Shown: positions 7,955-16,088 of the stretch, one piece after another
Position numbering within the stretch: the stretch's first letter is position 1
How the letters are laid out: each line of letters begins with the position of its first letter
Virus record (IMG/VR): IMGVR_UViG_3300010368_000051
Span: 1-32,432 of that record
DNA: 32,432 nucleotides
Strand: one strand, 5' to 3'
DNA from: a virus
The notes under the pieces: model-generated
Databases searched by the model: none
What the model saw: only the letters and a program-made list of their open reading frames with translations
Told to the model about the DNA's origin: nothing
Position numbers and translations under genes: made by a program

Positions 7955-8119
7955 TCATTCACTCCTTCGATAAGTGATTTTGAAATTACCGAACATGAAG
8001 TCGATCAGCAGTGCGCCGATAACAGCGAGCCAGATCGGGATCGTTCCGAGTTCGGGGTTGTGAAAGATGACGGCCAAATGGTCGTCCATACAATACCACA
8101 GGATAATAGCAAGAATCAT
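7955..8119 (-). CDS. Small membrane protein (54 aa)
   Basis: Starts MILAIILWYCMDDHLAV and has two hydrophobic segments ending in a short basic tail (FKITYRR). A GAGG site precedes the ATG. Longer starts would overlap the upstream winged-helix gene. Function unknown. Confidence 0.6.
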   Translation of the reverse strand: MILAIILWYCMDDHLAVIFHNPELGTIPIWLAVIGALLIDFMFGNFKITYRRSE

Positions 8120-8123
8120 AACA

Positions 8124-8408
8124 TCAGTCCTCTTTGACCCACCGACGATTTTCGTCCATGTGTACGGTTGGAGAAACGGACCACCGTTGGGTCCAGTTTG
8201 GTAATTGGCCATCGGCCCGGGCTTCGTGGAATTCCAGAGCGCCCTTGTTGACCAGTGATTTCAGAACCAGCTGGACTGCCCGTATATGCTTGACCGAGCG
8301 CTGGCGAGTAACTTCCCACAGATCAACGGCATTGTCGCCGTTCGCAGCATGAGCCACAGCATCCATAACATCAACTTGATTGTCGGTGAGTGTGAAGGAC
8401 TTGGTCAT
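8124..8408 (-). CDS. Small winged-helix-like protein
   Basis: 94 residues starting MTKSFTLTDNQVDVMDAVAH. The helix-helix-helix pattern followed by LKSLVNKGALEFHEA resembles a winged helix-turn-helix fold, suggesting DNA binding, perhaps as a regulator. This is inference from pattern only. GGAGA lies five bases before ATG 8408, and a sigma70-like promoter is directly upstream, so it is probably early. Confidence 0.6.
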   Translation of the reverse strand: MTKSFTLTDNQVDVMDAVAHAANGDNAVDLWEVTRQRSVKHIRAVQLVLKSLVNKGALEFHEARADGQLPNWTQRWSVSPTVHMDENRRWVKED

Positions 8409-8440
8409 GGGCGTCTCCTCGGGTTTCAAACTATGACGTA

Positions 8441-8469
8441 TGTATACCCGAGGAGTTATTCCATGTCAA
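8441..8469 (-). promoter_or_regulatory. Sigma70-like promoter
   Basis: Minus-strand TTGACA, 17 bases, TATACA, 32 bases before the start of the winged-helix-like gene. Confidence 0.75.
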
Positions 8470-8472
8470 GCG

Positions 8473-9882
8473 CTAGATTGCAGCACGTTCCCGAATTTTA
8501 TTCAGGGTCTCGTCGGTCTTGCAAACACCCGGGCGAAGGCCATCGAAGGATGGGTCATATACGTACACATCAACCAGATCGTTGACATATGGCCCATTCT
8601 CATCCCGGGACGTGACACCGGCATATACGGCCTGACGGCCACGCTTGGATGTCTTGCCGCCGTGCACAGGATTCTTGTACACATCCTGCCATGCACCATT
8701 GATGAAAATCGCATTGGCCTTCATGGCGAACTGTAGCGTATCCCGATTGACACCCTGTAGAAGAGCGCCGCCCATTCCGAACACGACATTGTCAGCCGCA
8801 AAACCGGCTTTGGCGAGATTCGCCAAAATGGTATCGATGGAGTCGAGATTGATGCCGTCGCCCTGCAGAACCCGGATGAATGGTGGCAGAACCTTGAAAC
8901 CCTTGGAGTTTTCGGTGGTCCCGAATTTACCGGCCAGAAGCTTGACGCATTTAACCGGAACGATAGTCGGATCACCAGAGTCCGGGCGGACAACCAATCG
9001 AGAGCCACGGTCCCCAAGGGCGACGACTTCATCATACAATTCTTCGCCGTAGATCGTGGCACAGGCATTATAGATATCGTAGCTATCCGAGACGATACTT
9101 ACGATGGCGCCGGGCTCGCAGGATTCAATCATCCGACGATACATGGCCGCCTCGTGTTCTTGGCCCCAGCTGGTGACGGTCGAGTGCTCGGTTGCAATGA
9201 CGCTGTATGCTGGCATCTCTTCGCCAGTGTTGTAGAACTGGCGGGCATATTCAAGACCCTCAAGGGTGTCAGTACCCATGAAGTTCACGATGTGAGCCAT
9301 GCCACCGATACCGGCAGACTCACTTGACGAAACGCCTCGGGCGCCGAAGTCATGCAACATGAAGTCGATTGCACCGGGAGCATCACTGGTGTCTTCCAGA
9401 TATGCGGCCAGAAGCTTCTTGATTTCCCGGCTCTGGGTGCAGACAGTGGTTGGATACCAGATGCTGCGCAGGAGAGCGGTCTCGATGAATGAGGTGAGCC
9501 ATGGCACGGATGGATCGGTGTTCATGACCTGAACCAGACAATTGCGCAGGCCGATTACGGTGCCCTCGGGCAGTGCCTGAATGCGCAAGGGGAGCATACC
9601 GCCACAAATATTGACAATGTACTCCCAGCCTTCACGATTGAAAGGCACGCCATGAGCGGCGGCACGCTCGGCGGCATAGTCAACATCAGCTTGGGTGAGC
9701 GGTGTCGTCAGATAGTTCTTGATGAATGCCTGAATGCCAAGAAACACTGTTTCCTTCCATCCGGCATCACACCCCCGGGCCTCGATATACGAACTCACAT
9801 ATTGGGCACCATCCGGCAGTTGTTGGAAGTGTCCGAGTTTATAAGAATCGGCACGCATAAGGGGATTTGGAATAAATGTCAT
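8473..9882 (-). CDS. nadV: Nicotinamide phosphoribosyltransferase (NadV/NAMPT)
   Basis: 469 residues, usual NAMPT length. It opens MTFIPNPLMRADSYKLGHF and holds HDFGARG (near 200), GTDTLEG, SVIATEHST and RPDSGDP, all hallmarks of the family. The late GGALLQGVNRDT segment is typical too. It makes NMN from nicotinamide and PRPP in the cytoplasm. The NMN adenylyltransferase-Nudix gene at 11408 would complete a two-step NAD salvage route. The start at 9882 has GGAGA eight bases before it. Upstream in-frame codons are not protein-like. Confidence 0.96.
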   Translation of the reverse strand: MTFIPNPLMRADSYKLGHFQQLPDGAQYVSSYIEARGCDAGWKETVFLGIQAFIKNYLTTPLTQADVDYAAERAAAHGVPFNREGWEYIVNICGGMLPLRIQALPEGTVIGLRNCLVQVMNTDPSVPWLTSFIETALLRSIWYPTTVCTQSREIKKLLAAYLEDTSDAPGAIDFMLHDFGARGVSSSESAGIGGMAHIVNFMGTDTLEGLEYARQFYNTGEEMPAYSVIATEHSTVTSWGQEHEAAMYRRMIESCEPGAIVSIVSDSYDIYNACATIYGEELYDEVVALGDRGSRLVVRPDSGDPTIVPVKCVKLLAGKFGTTENSKGFKVLPPFIRVLQGDGINLDSIDTILANLAKAGFAADNVVFGMGGALLQGVNRDTLQFAMKANAIFINGAWQDVYKNPVHGGKTSKRGRQAVYAGVTSRDENGPYVNDLVDVYVYDPSFDGLRPGVCKTDETLNKIRERAAI

Positions 9883-9964
9883 TTTGTCAGTCTCCACTGA
9901 TCTAGGGGTTTGCCTTACTGGCGGTATAGCGGATATCAACAATCGAGTCAATATCCGAATTATG

Positions 9965-10468
9965 TTATTTCGGGGCGGCTGCAACCTTGGAGGAGAAATA
10001 GTCCGCCCGGAAGATATCGTCAATTCCCCAGCTGGTATATTTCAGTTCGTTATCGAGGAATTTGTTCATCGTGGCAAGATCGTCAATATGAATCGATGTC
10101 ACGAATGCATTACGGGCGGTATCGACTTCAACTGTGCACGCATCATCCACGATCTTCTGTGCGGCGTTATCAGCGTCGGCTCGGGTATTGGATTCGAGAT
10201 TGATTGCCGCTGCAGCATGTTGGGCAGGGCGCTGATCATCGAAGAAATCGAGGGTGACATCATTTACACCATTCTGCTTGGCAATGAGGGCGTACCAAAG
10301 AATGCCCGCCGATAATGTCGGTGTGACAACAGCATGCTTATATGGCTTTCGGACAACGTCCTTATGCTTGCAATGAACAGCGTTCTTGGCCCGAGACCAT
10401 GCTTGTATATACTGACGGGCAACTTCAACAGTGCGCTCTTCTTCACGGCGGCGTTTACATCCAAACAT
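9965..10468 (-). CDS. Hypothetical protein (167 aa)
   Basis: Starts MFGCKRRREEERTVEVARQY with AAGGA eight bases before. A basic N-terminus is followed by a mixed alpha/beta body with an acidic FDDQRPAQ region and a second half rich in Asp and Ala. No family recognised. In line with the next genes upstream, spaced by ten bases. Confidence 0.65.
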   Translation of the reverse strand: MFGCKRRREEERTVEVARQYIQAWSRAKNAVHCKHKDVVRKPYKHAVVTPTLSAGILWYALIAKQNGVNDVTLDFFDDQRPAQHAAAAINLESNTRADADNAAQKIVDDACTVEVDTARNAFVTSIHIDDLATMNKFLDNELKYTSWGIDDIFRADYFSSKVAAAPK

Positions 10469-10478
10469 ATCAAATTCC

Positions 10479-10817
10479 TTAGATTGCGCCTGCAAGACGC
10501 AGACGGCCTTTGCGGCTGACTTCCACAAACACCTGATCCCCATTGGACCAAGTGTGTTCTTTTACTTCAACGAGGCGCCGACTGATAAGACGGCGAAATG
10601 GTTGCTCGGTAACCCGAGCTTGGCCGAAGCCGTTAAGATTGATGCCACCGTTTGCGGCCAGAAACCGGAGAGCCTCAAGCTCATCCGTGATCGGGGCGGT
10701 GTACTTGACAACGATTGGCGCTGGCTCGATGTGGCGAATGTCATCAATCGTGATCCGAGCCGTCACCACTGCCATGTTGATCATGTCGTGGATCATGTTG
10801 CGAGCTTGGTTCATCAT
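10479..10817 (-). CDS. Hypothetical protein (112 aa)
   Basis: Start chosen at MMNQARNMIHDM because AGGA is eight bases upstream. The C-terminal half (FLAANGGINLNGFGQARVTEQPFRRL...) resembles a small winged-helix-like or beta-hairpin fold, but no family is certain. The first 70 bases overlap the end of the next upstream gene in another frame, a long overlap for this genome. Confidence 0.6.
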   Translation of the reverse strand: MMNQARNMIHDMINMAVVTARITIDDIRHIEPAPIVVKYTAPITDELEALRFLAANGGINLNGFGQARVTEQPFRRLISRRLVEVKEHTWSNGDQVFVEVSRKGRLRLAGAI

Positions 10818-11016
10818 GGCGATCATCCTCATACTGCAGTGGGTGCGGGACCATTGGAATATTTGAAGCCATTTGGTATATGCGGTGCTTCATGTCCTGC
10901 GCTGTCAGTACATTACCATATTCATCACACAAGTCAAGTGTGTTGATGCCATTTAATATAGCCTCTTTCATATGGTATTTTCCGAGGAGATAGTTTCGAT
11001 CAAATCGATTAGACAT
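10744..11016 (-). CDS. Hypothetical protein with His/Asp-rich tail
   Basis: 90 residues. The first 65 look ordinary and the last 24 are rich in His, Asp and Ser, which falls exactly where the gene overlaps the following one. The tail is probably a by-product of overlap coding. No strong ribosome site precedes ATG 11016. It overlaps the upstream stop, so coupling is likely. An internal ATG at 10971 is an alternative start. Confidence 0.5.
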   Translation of the reverse strand: MSNRFDRNYLLGKYHMKEAILNGINTLDLCDEYGNVLTAQDMKHRIYQMASNIPMVPHPLQYEDDRHDEPSSQHDPRHDQHGSGDGSDHD

Positions 11017-11407
11017 CTGTAACGTGCCGTATACTCTCTAATATGCTGGTGGCCTCCGTCAAGTATCTGCCATGTACCACAGCTTCCCAGTCATGCCCAT
11101 TTGGGGCAAAAAAGTCAACCTCCTCGGCCCATATTGCGATGTCTGCCCGGTGTGCGAATATGTGATATAACAGCTCCGCAAAATGTTTTTCGAAGAACAT
11201 ATGTTGGGGTCCGGCGTGTCCAGACACAGAATCCATAGAAGACATAAGGGCTACCGCATGATCCATGTATGTGCGATGGACAGTCATGCCCCATACGCCA
11301 CGGTCTGTCCGCTTACACTCGATGATTTCGGCATGCCATTCCTTCACATCGACGGGCGATCCGTACTCGTCAATCAGTTCAGCGGCAAGGCGCTGTAAAT
11401 AGCTCAC
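11009..11407 (-). CDS. Hypothetical protein (132 aa), GTG start
   Basis: Starts with GTG at 11407, directly after the NadM-Nudix stop, preceded by GGGG six bases away. The body is helical, with an NGHDWEAVVHGRYL segment near the end. Not recognised. It is in the same transcription unit as NadM-Nudix. Confidence 0.6.
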   Translation of the reverse strand: MSYLQRLAAELIDEYGSPVDVKEWHAEIIECKRTDRGVWGMTVHRTYMDHAVALMSSMDSVSGHAGPQHMFFEKHFAELLYHIFAHRADIAIWAEEVDFFAPNGHDWEAVVHGRYLTEATSILESIRHVTDV

Positions 11408-12451
11408 TTACATCCCCGCCGTAAGGCGAAGGATCATGAAGGAGTGATCCTCAAAGAAGTCTGCAGGCTTCACTTCACTCAGAGGCATCCAGAATGCCCG
11501 GGCCGCATCATCGCTGCCCTTGACCTTCGGAAGGCTGTCTTCATTCGGAAGATGGATCAGATATGCATTGGTAATAACTCGGGCACGCTTCGACCGGCCC
11601 GGATCATCGAAGACCCGGCTTGTCTTGATGTTGCTCCGCAGAACACGATCAGAGCGATCAATACCGGTTTCTTCCCGCAGCTCACGCAGCATTGCATCTT
11701 CGAGGGTCTCGTGGAGATTGATGTGACCACCCGGGCATGCCAGAAGACCCATGCCGGGACGGTTCTTGCGTTCGACCACAAGGACATGCCCATTCATGAC
11801 AACAACCGCATCAACCGTCACGACATTGACATCGAATTTCTTCGGGTCATAGTTCTGATCAAAGTCCCACTCGGGAGCCAGTTCTCGCAAGATCGCCTGA
11901 TTTTCACGATCCCATATAATCGACGGGCTTCCGAGACCGACAAGATCACGGTTACCATAAAACTGATCGGGCTCCAACCATGGGCATGATTGTCCGAGGC
12001 GCTTGTAGAAGAATTCACGGATGCGAGTGGATGCGAATGTATCGAAGCCAGCCGGAAGCAAATCCGAATCCCATTCAGGAAAGAACCCGAGATAGTTGCT
12101 CGTATGGTCCTTGTTATGGCCGGTGAGGATGAAGGTAGCATCCGGGTCATTGGCGGTCTCTGTGACCCTGTGACGGACGCTGGCGGCCCACTCGGCGTCC
12201 GAGTAGGTCATGTCATCGATTGGACAGAAGGACACACGCTTACTATCAATCCCGTTATGGGGATAGTACATGGCCTTGGTCCAGAACTTGACACGCTCTT
12301 CGTATGTAAATGGGTTGGACGTTCGCCGTCCAAGGTTCGCCGATCCGATACCGATGATAACACGGTCGTGGCGTTCGAGGGCACGTTTGACAACTTGCAT
12401 GTGGCCGATGTGCACGGGCTGAAAGCGCCCAATAAAAACTGCATAATCCAT
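11408..12451 (-). CDS. nadM: Bifunctional NMN adenylyltransferase / Nudix hydrolase
   Basis: 347 residues. The N-terminal nucleotidyltransferase domain has GRFQPVHIGH at 8-17 and the ATP-binding STRIREFF at 141-148. The C-terminal Nudix box runs Gly242 to Ile264 with the exact G-x5-E-x7-REL-x-EE-x-G-I pattern. This is the NadM-Nudix architecture known from Synechocystis and large phages such as KVP40. The first domain adenylates NMN to NAD, and the second hydrolyses ADP-ribose-type compounds. With NadV it forms a complete nicotinamide salvage route. Start 12451 has GGAG eight bases upstream. A TATAAATA box lies 47 bases upstream, suggesting late expression as well. Confidence 0.96.
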   Translation of the reverse strand: MDYAVFIGRFQPVHIGHMQVVKRALERHDRVIIGIGSANLGRRTSNPFTYEERVKFWTKAMYYPHNGIDSKRVSFCPIDDMTYSDAEWAASVRHRVTETANDPDATFILTGHNKDHTSNYLGFFPEWDSDLLPAGFDTFASTRIREFFYKRLGQSCPWLEPDQFYGNRDLVGLGSPSIIWDRENQAILRELAPEWDFDQNYDPKKFDVNVVTVDAVVVMNGHVLVVERKNRPGMGLLACPGGHINLHETLEDAMLRELREETGIDRSDRVLRSNIKTSRVFDDPGRSKRARVITNAYLIHLPNEDSLPKVKGSDDAARAFWMPLSEVKPADFFEDHSFMILRLTAGM

Positions 12452-12497
12452 TGTGCAAACTCCATTGCAACATGAGGGTGACCTTACTGGTCGATTG

Positions 12498-12505
12498 TAT
12501 TTATA
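12498..12505 (-). promoter_or_regulatory. T4-type late promoter box TATAAATA
   Basis: Exact minus-strand TATAAATA in the gap between a small membrane gene and NadM-Nudix, pointing at the latter. Confidence 0.65.
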
Positions 12506-12509
12506 CGAA

Positions 12510-12665
12510 TTATTTTGACTTGTCGAATCTCTTCGAGATGACAACGATCCCGGCCCACAGATACATTGCGACAAATAGCCAGAGCCAAACCGTCGCAAAG
12601 ATTGAAAGAGTCGGGGTGGTCATAATGATAATGAGGAAAATTGCGCCGAGGAACAAATTGATCAT
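12510..12665 (-). CDS. Small membrane protein (51 aa)
   Basis: Starts MINLFLGAIFLIIIMT and contains two hydrophobic helices (residues 3-22 and 24-45) and a basic tail. AGGA stands seven bases before the ATG. Function unknown; the topology fits many small phage inner-membrane proteins. Confidence 0.65.
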   Translation of the reverse strand: MINLFLGAIFLIIIMTTPTLSIFATVWLWLFVAMYLWAGIVVISKRFDKSK

Positions 12666-12681
12666 GAGGGAATCCTATCGG

Positions 12682-12801
12682 TCAAAGTTTGATGGGCTGG
12701 CGGCAGGTTCTGCGCTTGGCCAGCTGCTTCTTGTCCTGTACCACCCGGGGGCGATACTTCGGAGTGCGGATCGACGCATGGTATGGATTGAATTTTTGCA
12801 T
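12682..12801 (-). CDS. Very basic 39-residue peptide
   Basis: Starts MQKFNPYHASIRTPKYRP and has eleven Lys or Arg residues, so it probably binds nucleic acid. Small basic proteins of this kind recur in T4-like phages. AGGAG sits eight bases before the ATG, and a sigma70-like promoter lies just upstream. Confidence 0.65.
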   Translation of the reverse strand: MQKFNPYHASIRTPKYRPRVVQDKKQLAKRRTCRQPIKL

Positions 12802-12828
12802 GGGACACACTCCTCTTTCGTTGTGTCT

Positions 12829-12857
12829 GTTATGGGGCATTACGAGGAGTGTGTCAA
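12829..12857 (-). promoter_or_regulatory. Sigma70-like promoter
   Basis: Minus-strand TTGACA, 17 bases, CATAAC, upstream of the basic 39-residue peptide. Confidence 0.55.
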
Positions 12858-13130
12858 CTACAAAGTCTTCATCCACTGTTTTCGGCAGCGGTGATTGTCT
12901 TTCCAGCTGGTCGCATAATAGCGAGAGTTCGATATATCATCCCACGAGTCTGCTAGATTTGGCGGGCTGCGGCGGGGACGTGGATGAACACCCTGATCTA
13001 TGGAATCATACCATGCACGCTTTTCGGACACAGTTGCAATCGATCTATGGCCACCGGCCCAGCGCATTTCCATTGTATATTCATCACGCCATCTCCATGG
13101 CGCAACATAGTATTGTGATTTTGTCTTCAT
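12858..13130 (-). CDS. Hypothetical basic protein ending RYYATSWKDNHRCRKQW
   Basis: 90 residues, rich in Arg and Trp. The closing pattern (SxYY..SWKd...rkQW) recalls a conserved small phage family of unknown function. GGAG lies seven bases before the ATG. Half of that ribosome site is in the 3' arm of an upstream hairpin (13139-13158), so translation may be controlled by RNA structure. Confidence 0.65.
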   Translation of the reverse strand: MKTKSQYYVAPWRWRDEYTMEMRWAGGHRSIATVSEKRAWYDSIDQGVHPRPRRSPPNLADSWDDISNSRYYATSWKDNHRCRKQWMKTL

Positions 13131-13138
13131 TAGAGGCT

Positions 13139-13158
13139 CCGTTAGTTGTTACTAACGG
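13139..13158 (-). promoter_or_regulatory. Hairpin overlapping a ribosome binding site
   Basis: An 8-bp perfect stem CCGTTAGT/ACTAACGG with a four-base loop. On the minus strand its last two G bases are the first two of the GGAG ribosome site of the next gene. Confidence 0.5.
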
Positions 13159-13202
13159 ACCCCCGAGCCCCCATCTATCATGGCGCAATATCCGTTGGTT
13201 AT

Positions 13203-13434
13203 TTATGTTCGGGCAGTTGGCCCGAGCGATACGTGGAAACTGGATTGATCGACTCGGAATGGATCGTATATCGCCAATGCCGTTTTAAGCGCCAGTTCAA
13301 CACCGCTCTCCATATCCCAGTCCGAGCCGGTCATGGCGCAGCTAGTGGCTTCCACAACAGCGGCTGCTACGCATAGCATCTCGCTGCAATGGCGTGAGTT
13401 TGCAGATGGTATCTGTGTATTCTTCGTGTGTCAT
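13203..13434 (-). pseudogene. Small gene split by a +1 frame change
   Basis: An ATGA-coupled reading frame starts at 13434 (MTHEEYTDTICKLTPLQRDAM) but stops after 30 codons at 13342. The next frame continues from about 13379 to 13203 with protein-like sequence (CVAAAVVEATSCAMTGSDWD, then MESGVELALKTALAIYDPF). Joining the frames near ATG-C-GTA at about 13372 gives a sensible protein of about 77 residues. It may be a broken gene, a sequencing error, a programmed frameshift or two overlapping genes. Function unknown. Confidence 0.4.
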
Positions 13435-14123
13435 AATTCAATAATCCTTGGAATGATGACAGGTTCAAATTGGTTCTCGCCGGGATACCCGACTGGATTA
13501 CAGACTACCCAACATCCATCCTTCGTGTATGCGAAGCGATTATGGGTGTGCCCATGAATCCAGACTTTGGCACCAAGGGCGCTATCCCTGTCATTGACGA
13601 AATATGGATTGGCGCTGTCACCGGCATAATCCGGATGCTCGCTTTCAATGAATGCCGGAAAATGCGTCACAATGACATCAGCTTTGGCATCTTTCAAATA
13701 TTGCCATTGGGCATCATGCACCGCAAGAGTTGTGGCGGCATCCCATTGCTTGATCAGGCGATAATCTGATATACAGCGCTCGGCAAACAGTCCCGAACTG
13801 ACACTATCCCGGAAATTCGACCAGAGGGTTGCGCCCGCAAATACCACGCCGTCTATCTCAACTGTCCATGGGGCGCCCATATCACTGGTTGGATGCTCAT
13901 CTTCCGCACCGTGATAGTAGTCGTGATTGCCCCGCACACCCAGCACTCGGCCATAACGTTCCCGAAGCATGTCCATGATCTCGTCATAGTGCACCGATCC
14001 ATTACCGGCATCACCCGCAAAGATCGCAATGTCTGCATCTTCGGCGGTTTGGCAGATTTTCATTGGCTTGTCATAACGCTTCCATGTGTCGGCATGGGTA
14101 TCACTGATGTATGCAATCTTCAT
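13431..14123 (-). CDS. Calcineurin-like metallophosphoesterase
   Basis: 230 residues with all metal-binding motifs in order: SDTH (7-10), GDAGN (37-41), GNHD (65-68), VTHFP and GHTHN. This is the class of small cytoplasmic phosphoesterases. The substrate (nucleotide, cyclic nucleotide or nucleic acid) cannot be told from sequence. Signal molecules are a fair guess in phage. It overlaps both neighbours by ATGA. Confidence 0.9.
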   Translation of the reverse strand: MKIAYISDTHADTWKRYDKPMKICQTAEDADIAIFAGDAGNGSVHYDEIMDMLRERYGRVLGVRGNHDYYHGAEDEHPTSDMGAPWTVEIDGVVFAGATLWSNFRDSVSSGLFAERCISDYRLIKQWDAATTLAVHDAQWQYLKDAKADVIVTHFPAFIESEHPDYAGDSANPYFVNDRDSALGAKVWIHGHTHNRFAYTKDGCWVVCNPVGYPGENQFEPVIIPRIIEL

Positions 14124-14335
14124 TCGATGTCTCCAAGCAGGCCGATATCATCAATCGATACCAGAACGAGCTTCGTGCCCACAGTCACGGATGCCTCGGC
14201 AAGCGCCAAGAGGGACCGGGTGCGGTATAGTTTTGATGAGTTAAGGATAGGGTCACCCCTCAACATCTGTGCGATGCTGATCTGACACGCTTCGATAATG
14301 GCCTCGGCCTTTAGTGCTGCGGATGTTGTTGACAT
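14120..14335 (-). CDS. Hypothetical helical protein (71 aa)
   Basis: Starts MSTTSAALKAEAIIEACQIS. Probably all-helical, ending in acidic IDDIGLLGDIE. AAAGG lies nine bases upstream. The stop overlaps the metallophosphoesterase start by ATGA. Unknown function. Confidence 0.6.
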   Translation of the reverse strand: MSTTSAALKAEAIIEACQISIAQMLRGDPILNSSKLYRTRSLLALAEASVTVGTKLVLVSIDDIGLLGDIE

Positions 14336-14336
14336 A

Positions 14337-14702
14337 TTAAGGAGCCTTTGGTTTGTATTCAAATACGAAATATGGGTAGTAGTCGTCCGCATCATTAGTA
14401 CCGATGCGGAGCCATACATGCCCGGTGCGGTCTTCCATATAATACCCGGGATGCCGTGCGCCGTCATCAGCCTCCGCAATCTTGACATATGCAATGGGAT
14501 GATGCTGGAAGATCAAATTAGTTGCATTCTCGGGTGGCACAGATTCCACGCCATCAAGCATGGATCGATATCCATCGTCCTCATCCTCAACGGCCTCAAA
14601 CACAATCTGGCCGATCTTGAATGTACAGTTATCCACGCCATAGAATGCATAGTAATTCTCATTCACGAATTCATCAAGACTTACCTTGCGTTCATATGTC
14701 AT
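14337..14702 (-). CDS. Conserved phage hypothetical protein (GHVWLRIGTxxxDDYYPxFVFEY)
   Basis: 121 acidic residues. The end GHVWLRIGTNDADDYYPYFV matches a pattern I recall in small conserved phage proteins of unknown function. It overlaps the upstream PH-domain gene by ATGA. Confidence 0.7.
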   Translation of the reverse strand: MTYERKVSLDEFVNENYYAFYGVDNCTFKIGQIVFEAVEDEDDGYRSMLDGVESVPPENATNLIFQHHPIAYVKIAEADDGARHPGYYMEDRTGHVWLRIGTNDADDYYPYFVFEYKPKAP

Positions 14703-15091
14703 GTCGAAAACCTTTTGGAATTGATAAGGCGGCGGATATCGTTCGGGTTGCGTACACCGCTGACCACGATCTCACATGTATCAGTCGCTGCCGAGCCGAT
14801 CTCGATATCACCGACACCAAGCATGCGATCAAACACACTCCGGGTCACATTGATGACCGTCACGTCAACATGATATACTTGTGAGTCATGATGCCGGAGA
14901 ATACCCTCCCGATAGAGGGTGAACTTGTCGGTCATGAACAGTGTCTGGGCCAGCGTTTCGATCCACCATAATAGCAGAAGGACAATACCGATACCAACCG
15001 GGATCAGAATGACGCATCCAAGAAACGTGAACGGTTTGTTCCGAAACATGGCTGGTCTGATTTTGAGAATTTCTGAATCTTCGGGTAGCAT
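14699..15091 (-). CDS. Membrane protein with bacterial PH domain
   Basis: 130 residues starting MLPEDSEILKIRPAMFR. A hydrophobic helix pair (about residues 25-50) is followed by a soluble domain ending GVGDIEIGSAATDTCEIVVS...NPNDIRRLI. That pattern is typical of the bPH2 (DUF304/YdbT-type) domain. It probably sits in the host inner membrane; role unknown. AAGGA precedes ATG 15091 by seven bases. An upstream ATG at 15115 lacks a ribosome site. Confidence 0.75.
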   Translation of the reverse strand: MLPEDSEILKIRPAMFRNKPFTFLGCVILIPVGIGIVLLLLWWIETLAQTLFMTDKFTLYREGILRHHDSQVYHVDVTVINVTRSVFDRMLGVGDIEIGSAATDTCEIVVSGVRNPNDIRRLINSKRFST

Positions 15092-15113
15092 TGTACTGTC
15101 CTTATTTGATACC

Positions 15114-15142
15114 ATTATACCACAGGTAATTTGGGCTGTCAA
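15114..15142 (-). promoter_or_regulatory. Consensus sigma70 promoter
   Basis: Minus-strand TTGACA, 17 bases, TATAAT: a perfect consensus, 23 bases before the PH-domain gene. Confidence 0.85.
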
Positions 15143-16068
15143 CCCGGTGAATGCATTTTCACTTCACCGGCTGCAACAGCGTCCTTGAACATTTCCGAGT
15201 AGTTGGGCATGTGGGCATACATGCCCATCACGGCGTCATAGTTTTCCCATGCAAACTCTCGGAACCAACCGGACGTGATTGAGGTGCAAACCTTCATCAG
15301 AGCCATGGCGAAGCTATCATCAGCGTGCACATGTGGGAATGGGATTTGGCTGCGTTCGAGCGCCAGAACACACGACTCCTCATATACTGCCGAGAGCCGG
15401 ATATCATAGATACACGCATCAAACAGCTCACGGCTGCATTTGACATCCTCGCCCGGGACCTTGAAATACTCATATGCCGGTTGATGACGCACCTTGACGA
15501 CCTGATGGATCGAGTCGTGATCATACACATATGGAACGCCATCACCGGCAAAGAAATCCTTCTTGGACTGTGACAGGCTCGGATGGGCGTAGTCATATGT
15601 CTCGGCGGTACGAGCCTTGTACCAGTCCACAAGATTTTCGGGAATTTTTGCACCAAGGTCCCGTAGGATTTTGGTATCCGACATGGTCTTGAGAAAGTGT
15701 GGAGAGTTCCGGAGAAATCGGTGGCTCATTTTCAGGGTGTACTGAACATCAAGAGATGCATACACCAATAATCCGCCATCACAGATACTCTCAGGATCGT
15801 CCAACACATACTGATACAGTTCGGCGGCCAAAGAGTCCGGCCATGCAATCTCGAATTCATAGATGGCGCCATGGTCAGCCTTGGTCACAATCTTTTTCCC
15901 GCCGTGGAGATATTCAATCGGATAGCCGAGATTCTTGACCACATTGTCAACTGCTGACCATGGGGCAATATAATCAATGTCCCGGGGCTTCCGGGTGGCG
16001 GCGAGCTGGGATGCATGTCGCAACATTGCCCGGCTACCAATAACTACAAGCTTCTCGGTATTATCCAT
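15139..16068 (-). CDS. Nucleotidyltransferase-like protein (DUF7275-like)
   Basis: 309 residues starting MDNTEKLVVIGSRAM. The opening IGSRAM...PRDIDYIAPW gives the G-S-x(n)-D-x-D pattern of polymerase-beta-type nucleotidyltransferases, as in phage proteins labelled DUF7275. The rest is helical, with an HPSLSQSKKDFF segment. It may transfer a nucleotide to a protein or RNA. The target is unknown and activity unproven. GGAGAG lies four bases before ATG 16068. Its promoter region holds an inverted repeat. Confidence 0.7.
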   Translation of the reverse strand: MDNTEKLVVIGSRAMLRHASQLAATRKPRDIDYIAPWSAVDNVVKNLGYPIEYLHGGKKIVTKADHGAIYEFEIAWPDSLAAELYQYVLDDPESICDGGLLVYASLDVQYTLKMSHRFLRNSPHFLKTMSDTKILRDLGAKIPENLVDWYKARTAETYDYAHPSLSQSKKDFFAGDGVPYVYDHDSIHQVVKVRHQPAYEYFKVPGEDVKCSRELFDACIYDIRLSAVYEESCVLALERSQIPFPHVHADDSFAMALMKVCTSITSGWFREFAWENYDAVMGMYAHMPNYSEMFKDAVAAGEVKMHSPG

Positions 16069-16088
16069 AGGTCTCTCCATCAATGATT

